DNA from: Herminiimonas sp.
GTDB taxonomy: Bacteria > Pseudomonadota > Gammaproteobacteria > Burkholderiales > Burkholderiaceae
Reading direction: 5' to 3'
Length of the DNA: 12,881 nt
Assembly: GCA_014377155.1 (NCBI GenBank)
Contig: JACMQD010000423.1
Span: 1-12,881, forward strand
Shown here: piece by piece, positions 8,022 through 12,881 of the stretch
How the letters are laid out: every line of letters begins with the position of its first letter
Position numbering within the stretch: the stretch's first letter is position 1
The notes under the pieces: generated by a model
Told to the model about the DNA's origin: nothing
The model's database searches: none
Seen by the model: only the letters and a program-made list of their open reading frames with translations
Program-made: the position numbers and the translations under genes

Positions 8022-8942
8022 ATGGCCTACATGTATTCTGATTCGTCGTGGCGCCGGGCGGCGCTGCTTGCCTTGCTGATGTCTTGTGCCTCAACCTGGG
8101 CGGCGGTGGCAAAGCCGGTGCCGCCCGACATGTGCAAGCGCCTTACTGCGCGTCTGCCGGGCGTGTCGACGGCGGATTGCCAGAAAAGCGCATTGGTGTC
8201 GACCGGCGTCAATTCGGTGCAAGGTAACCCGATCCTCATCCGTCATATTCCTGCAACACCAAAAAGCAAGGGCAAAACGCCGATGCGGGTGTTGCTGATC
8301 GGCGGCATCCATGGCGATGAGCTGACCGCGTCGGCCATCGTCTTTCGCTGGATGCAGTTGTTGCAAACGCCACCGGCCCAGGAATTCGTCTGGCATGTCG
8401 TGCCGGTTCTGAACCCGGACGGACTACTGGCGACGCGGCCCAAACGCGTCAATGCCAACGGCGTCGACCTTAACCGTAATTTCCCTACGCCCGGCTGGGC
8501 GCAGGAAGCGCCACGCTACTGGAAAGACATTACCGGCAACGACCCGCGGCGCTATCCCGGCAAGGGTGCGCTGTCCGAACCGGAAAGCCGCTGGCTCAAC
8601 GAAGAAATGGAGCGCTTCAAACCTAATATCGTGATTTCGGTGCATGCGCCGTTCGGCGTGCTCGATTTCGACGGTCCGGCCAAACCGCCGGATCGCTTCG
8701 GCCGGCTGGTATTTACGCCAGTGGGTGTGTATCCGGGATCGCTTGGAAATTATGGTGGCATGCACAAGAACGTGCCGGTGATTACGATCGAATTGCCGAA
8801 TGCGCAAAAAATGCCAACCGATGCCGAAATCGAACGTATTTGGCAGGACATGCTGACATGGATACAGCACAACGTCCCGAAGGGTAGTGCAACGCCGGTA
8901 CAACGCACGGCCGCTACCGGGACGACAGTGACCAAGCACTAA
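8022..8942 (+). CDS. Exported M14-family zinc carboxypeptidase / murein peptide amidase-like protein
   Basis: This 306-residue protein belongs to the M14 metallocarboxypeptidases and resembles the MpaA branch, which cleaves the gamma-D-Glu-diaminopimelate bond of murein peptides. Zinc ligands are H97 and E100 in GGIHGDE and H208 in VISVHAPFG. The substrate-binding Asn-Arg is in DLNRNFP (149-155), and the catalytic Glu is E257 in ITIELPN. Residues 11-30 form a hydrophobic signal sequence after two arginines. Cleavage could be by signal peptidase I after AVA (30), or at C22 of LMSC as a lipoprotein, so the protein should act in the periplasm or at a membrane surface, whereas E. coli MpaA is cytoplasmic. 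It starts 30 bases after metK without a clear ribosome binding site; ATG 8031 is an alternative. Its place between metK and ahcY has no obvious metabolic reason. The peptide substrate is unproven. Confidence 0.82.
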   Translation: MAYMYSDSSWRRAALLALLMSCASTWAAVAKPVPPDMCKRLTARLPGVSTADCQKSALVSTGVNSVQGNPILIRHIPATPKSKGKTPMRVLLIGGIHGDELTASAIVFRWMQLLQTPPAQEFVWHVVPVLNPDGLLATRPKRVNANGVDLNRNFPTPGWAQEAPRYWKDITGNDPRRYPGKGALSEPESRWLNEEMERFKPNIVISVHAPFGVLDFDGPAKPPDRFGRLVFTPVGVYPGSLGNYGGMHKNVPVITIELPNAQKMPTDAEIERIWQDMLTWIQHNVPKGSATPVQRTAATGTTVTKH

Positions 8943-8982
8943 GAGCGGTTGACGGAGATTCTGTGCGCCGCGCAAATTAGGC

Positions 8983-8988
8983 TATAAT
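8983..8988 (+). promoter_or_regulatory. -10 box of the ahcY promoter
   Basis: A perfect TATAAT lies 6 bases before the first helix of the SAH riboswitch, so transcription should start at about 8995, at the aptamer's 5' end. No strong -35 is seen at 16-18 bases (best TTCTGT); TTGACG at 8949-8954 is too far away. ahcY therefore has its own promoter, independent of metK. Confidence 0.65.
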
Positions 8989-8993
8989 CCGGC

Positions 8994-9072
8994 TTCCAAG
9001 GAGCGTTGCAGCCCACTCACATCGCGTGACGGGCCAGGCTTGGAATCGGTATCTCATGCAACTGCGCTCACG
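8994..9072 (+). ncRNA. S-adenosylhomocysteine (SAH) riboswitch
   Basis: This element matches the SAH riboswitch, which binds SAH and turns on SAH-removal genes. P1 is TTCCAAG (8994-9000) with CTTGGAA (9039-9045). P2 is GCCC and TCAC (9011-9014, 9017-9020) with GTGA and GGGC (9026-9029, 9031-9034), closed by an ATCGC loop. The conserved GAGCGTTGCA (9001-9010) pairs as a pseudoknot with TGCAA (9057-9061) and CGCTC (9065-9069). The conserved CCAGGCTTGG follows P2. It lies directly upstream of ahcY, its classical target. TCACG (9068-9072), at the 3' end of the pseudoknot strand, can also pair with CGTGA (9099-9103) across the base before and the first base of the ahcY start. This offers a simple OFF state when SAH is absent. 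That last step is inference. Confidence 0.95.
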
Positions 9073-9102
9073 TTTCTTTTTTTCTAACGAAAGGAGGGCG
9101 TG

Positions 9103-10560
9103 ATGAACGCCGCAGTTTTAAACTCAACTTTGTCTCCCAATTCGAACCTGTCCACATCGCAGGATTTCCACGTCGCTGATCTTGGTCTGGCCAATTGGGG
9201 CCACAAGGAAATCCGCATCGCCGAAACCGAAATGCCCGGCCTGATCGCGATCCGTGAAGAATTCGCCGCTGCGCAACCGCTCAAGGGCGCGCGCATCACC
9301 GGTTCGATCCACATGACCATTCAGACCGCCGTGCTGATCCAAACACTCGAAGCACTCGGTGCCAAGGTACGCTGGGCGTCGTGCAATATCTATTCGACCC
9401 AGGATCACGCGGCTGCCGCCATCGCACAAGCCGGCACGCCGGTATTCGCTTTCAAGGGTGAATCGCTGGACGACTACTGGGAATTCACGCACCGCATCTT
9501 CGAATGGCCCGACACCGCCGAGGGCGCGCAGTATTCGAACATGATCCTCGATGACGGCGGCGACGCCACGCTGCTGCTGCATCTCGGCACGCGCGCCGAG
9601 CAGGACGCGTCGTTGCTGGACAAGCCCGGTTCCGAAGAAGAAATCTGCCTGTTCAATTCGATCAAGAAACGTCTCGCCAGCCAGCCAGGCTGGTATTCGT
9701 CCCGCCTGGCCGAAATCAAGGGCGTGACCGAAGAAACCACGACCGGCGTGCATCGGCTCTACCAGATGCACAAGGAAAACAAGCTGGCTTTCCCGGCCAT
9801 CAACGTCAATGATTCGGTGACCAAATCTAAGTTCGACAACTTGTATGGCTGCCGTGAATCGCTGGTCGACGGCATCAAGCGCGCAACCGATGTCATGATC
9901 GCCGGCAAGGTCGCGGTCGTTGCCGGTTATGGCGATGTCGGCAAGGGTTCGGCACAGGCGTTGCGCGCGTTGTCGGCGCAAGTCTGGGTAACCGAAGTCG
10001 ATCCGATCTGTGCACTGCAGGCAGCGATGGAAGGCTATCGCGTCGTGACCATGGATTATGCGGCAGAGCACGCCGATATCTTCGTCACGGCGACCGGTAA
10101 CTATCATGTGATCACCCATGCGCACATGAGCAAGATGAAGGACCAGGCGATCGTCTGCAACATCGGCCATTTCGACAACGAAATCGAAGTGGCGGCGCTC
10201 AAGCAATATACTTGGGAAAACATCAAGCCACAGGTAGATCATGTGATTTTCCCGGATGGCAAGCGCATCATCTTGCTGGCCGAAGGTCGCCTGGTCAATC
10301 TGGGTTGTGGCACCGGCCATCCGTCCTACGTGATGAGCTCGTCGTTCGCCAATCAGACGATTGCACAGATCGAATTGTTCGCCAACACGGCACAGTATCC
10401 GATCGGCGTTTATACCTTGCCGAAGCACCTGGATGAAAAAGTCGCGCGTCTGCAGTTGCGCACGCTCAATGCACAGTTGACCGTGCTGTCGGACGAGCAG
10501 GCTGATTACATCGGCGTCCAGAAGACCGGACCGTACAAGCCTGAAACGTATCGTTATTAA
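9103..10560 (+). CDS. ahcY: Adenosylhomocysteinase (SAH hydrolase)
   Basis: AhcY splits S-adenosylhomocysteine into adenosine and homocysteine, relieving product inhibition of methyltransferases. At 485 residues it is the longer bacterial form with the internal insertion. Visible blocks are [13 protein letters not shown] (63-75) of the substrate domain, [16 protein letters not shown] (about 272-287), the NAD-binding Rossmann loop, GHFDNEIE, and the C-terminal [12 protein letters not shown] whose Lys and Tyr reach into the neighbouring subunit's NAD site. I start at ATG 9103, 5 bases after an AAGGAGGG ribosome binding site (9091-9098); a GTG directly upstream would be too close. Expression should rise with SAH through the riboswitch. 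The small membrane gene and metF follow on the same strand and may share the transcript. Confidence 0.97.
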   Translation: MNAAVLNSTLSPNSNLSTSQDFHVADLGLANWGHKEIRIAETEMPGLIAIREEFAAAQPLKGARITGSIHMTIQTAVLIQTLEALGAKVRWASCNIYSTQDHAAAAIAQAGTPVFAFKGESLDDYWEFTHRIFEWPDTAEGAQYSNMILDDGGDATLLLHLGTRAEQDASLLDKPGSEEEICLFNSIKKRLASQPGWYSSRLAEIKGVTEETTTGVHRLYQMHKENKLAFPAINVNDSVTKSKFDNLYGCRESLVDGIKRATDVMIAGKVAVVAGYGDVGKGSAQALRALSAQVWVTEVDPICALQAAMEGYRVVTMDYAAEHADIFVTATGNYHVITHAHMSKMKDQAIVCNIGHFDNEIEVAALKQYTWENIKPQVDHVIFPDGKRIILLAEGRLVNLGCGTGHPSYVMSSSFANQTIAQIELFANTAQYPIGVYTLPKHLDEKVARLQLRTLNAQLTVLSDEQADYIGVQKTGPYKPETYRY

Positions 10561-10574
10561 GTAACAGCGCACGT

Positions 10575-10603
10575 CTGGCGGAATGGATCGTTCATTTCGC
10601 CAG
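10575..10603 (+). other. Stable hairpin between ahcY and the membrane-protein gene
   Basis: CTGGCGGAATG (10575-10585) pairs over 11 positions with CATTTCGCCAG (10593-10603), with one G-U pair and a 7-base loop. It begins 14 bases after the ahcY stop. No T-run follows (TTCGTCCC), so it is not a standard intrinsic terminator. It could protect the ahcY 3' end, or reduce readthrough into metF. Confidence 0.6.
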
Positions 10604-10690
10604 TTCGTCCCGCTTCAGTCCATCGATAGCTGCGCCTTTGCGATGATTGACGGGCGCCTGCGATCCGAATACCGTCCCAAGGAAAATCCG

Positions 10691-11032
10691 ATGCGACTGC
10701 TTGTCACTTGGCTAATCAACGCCGCTGCCTTGTTCGCCTTGCCGTATTTGATGAAGACCATCTACATCGAAAACGTTACCACTGCGCTCGTCGCCGCGCT
10801 GGTGCTGGGCCTGGTCAACACGCTGGTGCGTCCGATCCTGGTGCTGCTGACCTTTCCGGTGACCGTGCTAACGCTGGGCCTGTTCATTTTGGTTATCAAC
10901 GGTCTGATGTTCTGGGGCGTGGCGCAAGTCATCGGCGGTTTCCAGGTCGCCAGTTTCTGGTCGGCGGTCGCGGGAGCACTGGTGTACAGCATTATTTCGT
11001 GGGCGTTGGCTGCACTGATATTAAAGAAATAA
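10691..11032 (+). CDS. Small four-helix membrane protein, phage holin 4 superfamily (YvlD-like)
   Basis: This 113-residue, very hydrophobic protein resembles the Phage_holin_4_2/YvlD family of chromosomal membrane proteins; despite the name, lysis activity is not established for such members. Four membrane helices are apparent at about 3-21, 31-54, 56-81 and 87-111. The loop NTLVRPIL (43-50) between or within helices is the most conserved-looking part. I start at ATG 10691, with AAGGAAA 5 bases upstream; the frame extends to 10583, but those residues fall in the intergenic hairpin and look non-coding. It is one base from metF, so the two are almost certainly co-transcribed. Why a membrane protein sits between two methyl-cycle enzymes is unknown. 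No function is assigned. Confidence 0.85.
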   Translation: MRLLVTWLINAAALFALPYLMKTIYIENVTTALVAALVLGLVNTLVRPILVLLTFPVTVLTLGLFILVINGLMFWGVAQVIGGFQVASFWSAVAGALVYSIISWALAALILKK

Positions 11033-11033
11033 C

Positions 11034-11876
11034 ATGTCCGAACATAATTTCAGCATCGAATTTTTTCCGCCCAAGACGCCCGAAGGCGCGCAGAAGCTGC
11101 GTGCCACACGCGCCAAGCTGGCGCTGTTGAAGCCGAGATATTTTTCGGTGACGTTCGGCGCCGGCGGCTCTACCCAGCAGGGCACGTTCGATACCGTGCT
11201 CGAGATCCATCGCGAGGGGCATGAGGCGGCGCCGCACCTGTCGTGTCTGGGCGGCTCGCGTGACGGCGTGCGCACCATGCTGCAAGAATACAAGGCACAG
11301 GGCGTCCGGCGCTTGGTCGCGCTGCGCGGCGACTTGCCCAGCGGTTATGGCGCCGCCGATTTGTCAGCCTTCCATTATGCTAACGAGCTGGTCGAATTCA
11401 TTCGCACCGAGACCGGCGACTGGTTCCATATCGAGGTGGCCGCCTATCCCGAGATGCATCCGCAGGCAAAATCGCCACAGCATGACCTCGACAGTTTCGT
11501 GCGCAAGGTCAAGGCCGGCGCCGATGCCGCGATCACGCAGTATTTCTACAATGCCGATGCGTATTTCCGCTTCGTCGACGATGCGCGCAAGGCTGGCGTC
11601 GATGTGCCGATCGTAGCGGGCGTCATGCCGATCACGAACTATTCGCAGCTCATGCGGTTTTCGGAAATGTGCGGCGCCGAGATTCCGCGCTGGATACGCG
11701 CCAAGCTGGCCAGCTACGGTGACGACAGCGAATCGATCAAGGCCTTCGGCCTCGATGTCGTCACCGGTATGTGCGAACGCCTGCTGGCAGGTGGCGCACC
11801 GGGGCTGCATTTCTATTCACTGAACCAGGCCATTGCCACGACAGCGGTGTGGCAGCGGTTGGTGCCGATGCGCTGA
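11034..11876 (+). CDS. metF: 5,10-methylenetetrahydrofolate reductase
   Basis: MetF reduces 5,10-methylene-THF to 5-methyl-THF with NADH and FAD, giving the methyl group for methionine synthesis. The 280-residue TIM-barrel protein has the expected length and blocks: SIEFFPPKT (7-15) with catalytic Glu9, VTFGAGGST (39-47), ALRGDLP (96-102), EVAAYPEMHPQA (134-145), ADAAITQYFYN (163-173) and PIVAGVMPI (192-200). The start lies one base after the stop of the small membrane gene and has no good ribosome binding site, which implies coupling. With ahcY upstream, SAH accumulation may raise both homocysteine release and 5-methyl-THF supply through one riboswitch-controlled transcript. This is inference. 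Confidence 0.96.
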   Translation: MSEHNFSIEFFPPKTPEGAQKLRATRAKLALLKPRYFSVTFGAGGSTQQGTFDTVLEIHREGHEAAPHLSCLGGSRDGVRTMLQEYKAQGVRRLVALRGDLPSGYGAADLSAFHYANELVEFIRTETGDWFHIEVAAYPEMHPQAKSPQHDLDSFVRKVKAGADAAITQYFYNADAYFRFVDDARKAGVDVPIVAGVMPITNYSQLMRFSEMCGAEIPRWIRAKLASYGDDSESIKAFGLDVVTGMCERLLAGGAPGLHFYSLNQAIATTAVWQRLVPMR

Positions 11877-11891
11877 AGCGGGAAAGCGCGC

Positions 11892-11906
11892 TTGCATTGC
11901 ATTGCA
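11892..11906. repeat. Three tandem TTGCA units between convergent genes
   Basis: In the 33 bases between the metF and cyclo-ligase stop codons, TTGCA occurs three times in tandem, preceded by the palindrome AAGCGCGCTT (11884-11893). Neither forms a convincing terminator with a T-run, so how transcription ends between the converging genes is unclear. Confidence 0.6.
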
Positions 11907-11909
11907 GTC

Positions 11910-12470
11910 TTAAGATACAAGACGCCCAATCGTGCCGGCTTCGGTCACGATGGCATCGAGCGCAATGTCGTGCGCGGCACCCTCGAATTCGGCTTCGGCA
12001 TTGGCGTAGGCGACGCCAATGGTAGCAGGGCGCGGCAAGGCCGCCAGCGTGCGGTCATAGAAACCGCCGCCGTAGCCTAGCCTGTATCGCGCGCGATTAA
12101 AACCGACGCAGGGGATCAGCAACGTGTCCGGAATAATCGAAAAATCTTGCACCGCAGGTATCGATATGCCGTAGTCATCTGTGACCATGGCGTCGCCCGG
12201 CGTCCAGGCAGCGAACCGTAGCGGTTGGTCCCGACCCACTACCACCGGCAACGCCAGCGCGATCCCGGCGGTGGTCAATTCGGCATACAACAAATGCAAG
12301 TCCGGCTCGCCGCGAATCGGCCAGTACACCCCGAGCATGGCGCAAGGCCGGGCCCTGCACCAGTCCCCAATCCGCGCGCTAATTGCTTTATCCCAACTTG
12401 CGCGCAACGTCGGCGCCACCGCCCGGCGCGTCTGCAGCAAAACGCGGCGTAATTCCTCCTTGTCCGGCAT
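11910..12470 (-). CDS. 5-formyltetrahydrofolate cyclo-ligase
   Basis: This enzyme uses ATP to convert 5-formyl-THF to 5,10-methenyl-THF, rescuing a dead-end folate and returning it to the pool that feeds MetF. The 186-residue form has the expected length. Visible are the N-terminal Lys-Arg pattern K4...RR9, YWPIRGEPD (49-57) with the substrate-side Glu55, and the phosphate-binding loop LGYGGGFYDR (131-140). I start at ATG 12470 (MPDKEELRR). The frame reaches ATG 12530, adding 20 residues that do not resemble the family; no clear ribosome binding site marks either start. It converges on metF. Gene names for this family (ygfA, fau) are used in other species, so I give no symbol. Confidence 0.92.
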   Translation of the reverse strand: MPDKEELRRVLLQTRRAVAPTLRASWDKAISARIGDWCRARPCAMLGVYWPIRGEPDLHLLYAELTTAGIALALPVVVGRDQPLRFAAWTPGDAMVTDDYGISIPAVQDFSIIPDTLLIPCVGFNRARYRLGYGGGFYDRTLAALPRPATIGVAYANAEAEFEGAAHDIALDAIVTEAGTIGRLVS

Positions 12471-12644
12471 GATTTTATCTATTGAACGCAAAGATCCACA
12501 TGCTATCCTAAGTGCCCGTAGAGCATACATCGCGATGCTGCGCCTGTTCGCATTGCGCGTGCCGCACAGTCAATCAGGCGTACTGCAGTAACGATACGTT
12601 CGCGCCGGTACACCGTTCATGCCAGTCAGAAGGACCGTAAAGTG
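12471..12644. other. Divergent intergenic region, cyclo-ligase / lytic transglycosylase
   Basis: These 174 bases must contain the start signals of both genes. In gammaproteobacteria the 6S RNA gene precedes the cyclo-ligase gene, so I looked for a 6S-like long hairpin with a central bubble and saw none. AT-rich candidates on the minus strand (TAGGAT, GATAAA) have no good partner boxes. Nothing else is supported. Confidence 0.3.
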
Positions 12645-12881
12645 ATGTTTCAGAATAAATGGATTGCCGGCATGGTGCTGGCTACCGCCTCGATGATTTC
12701 CCTGCTGCCCGCCGCGCATGCGCAAAAGCGCCCGGCCGCAAGTTACGCCAGCGAGGATGACGCCTTTCTCGCACTGCGCGACGCCGCGCGCCGGGATGAT
12801 GCGCGCAGTGCCGAAGAGCTGGCCGCGCGCCTGGCCACTTATGCGATCCCGTCGTATATCGACTACTACCGGCTCAAGCCA
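12645..12881 (+). CDS. Soluble lytic murein transglycosylase, N-terminal part (3' end off window)
   Basis: Only 79 codons are present, open to the window edge. Residues 1-26 are a classical signal peptide: Lys5, a hydrophobic core, and AHA at 24-26 before the mature QKRP. The mature start, with EDDAFLALRDAARRDDA and SYIDYYRLKP, fits the helical superhelix domain of Slt-type lytic transglycosylases, which cleave the MurNAc-GlcNAc bond in the periplasm. The catalytic SLT domain lies outside, so activity cannot be checked. An AGAAGGA (12628-12634) precedes the start by 10 bases; the in-frame GTG at 12642, next to the ATG, is a possible alternative with better spacing. Identification rests on the signal peptide and weak similarity, so a different periplasmic protein is possible. 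Confidence 0.7.
   Translation, partial: MFQNKWIAGMVLATASMISLLPAAHAQKRPAASYASEDDAFLALRDAARRDDARSAEELAARLATYAIPSYIDYYRLKP

Noticed and set aside
9124..10572. Long minus-strand open frame opposite ahcY
   Set aside because: It coincides almost exactly with ahcY, has low-complexity Arg/Asp/His-rich composition and no family resemblance. It is a codon-bias shadow.
11771..12025. Plus-strand open frame bridging metF and the cyclo-ligase gene
   Set aside because: It runs out of frame through the metF 3' end and antisense to the cyclo-ligase gene, with no start signals or similarity.
12471..12644. 6S RNA gene upstream of the cyclo-ligase gene
   Set aside because: The known neighbourhood in gammaproteobacteria suggested it, but the 174 bases show no long rod-like fold with a central bubble and are barely long enough.

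Overview
The window looks like ordinary chromosome of a betaproteobacterium, most likely Burkholderiales and possibly Oxalobacteraceae. The support is high GC by eye, the gene order dksA / COG0523 GTPase / Zur-like regulator / xerC / DUF484 / dapF / two lipid A acyltransferase-type genes, and an SAH riboswitch in front of ahcY followed by a small membrane gene and metF. The family-level placement is inference. No insertion sequence, prophage, CRISPR array, tRNA or rRNA was seen.

Left half (about 1-6654, all minus strand). Reading in the direction of transcription, the genes are two lysophospholipid-acyltransferase-like genes with a 4-base ATGA overlap, dapF (7 bases after them), a DUF484 gene, xerC, a Fur-family zinc regulator (Zur type), a COG0523 metallochaperone GTPase with a histidine-rich loop, and the first 123 codons of dksA, which runs off the left edge. 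The zinc regulator and the GTPase are 20 bases apart and read as one zinc-homeostasis unit. A TGCAA-N5-TTGCA palindrome overlaps the -35 box of their apparent promoter.

Right half (about 6700-11876, plus strand). This is the activated-methyl cycle: metK (SAM synthesis), an exported M14 zinc carboxypeptidase/amidase, a clear SAH riboswitch, ahcY (SAH hydrolysis), a small four-helix membrane protein and metF (5-methyl-THF synthesis). A convergent minus-strand 5-formyl-THF cyclo-ligase gene adds folate recycling. The right edge holds the signal peptide and first residues of a soluble lytic murein transglycosylase (plus strand).

The most interesting unexplained structure is the metK leader (6771-6830). 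An 8-base segment is perfectly complementary to the 8 bases that cover the metK ribosome binding site and end one base before ATG. The same segment partly overlaps a competing 7-bp stem. This is the layout of an RNA switch controlling initiation, and I do not recognise it as a known SAM riboswitch class. With the SAH riboswitch downstream, the locus may have one RNA device for SAM synthesis and another for SAH removal.
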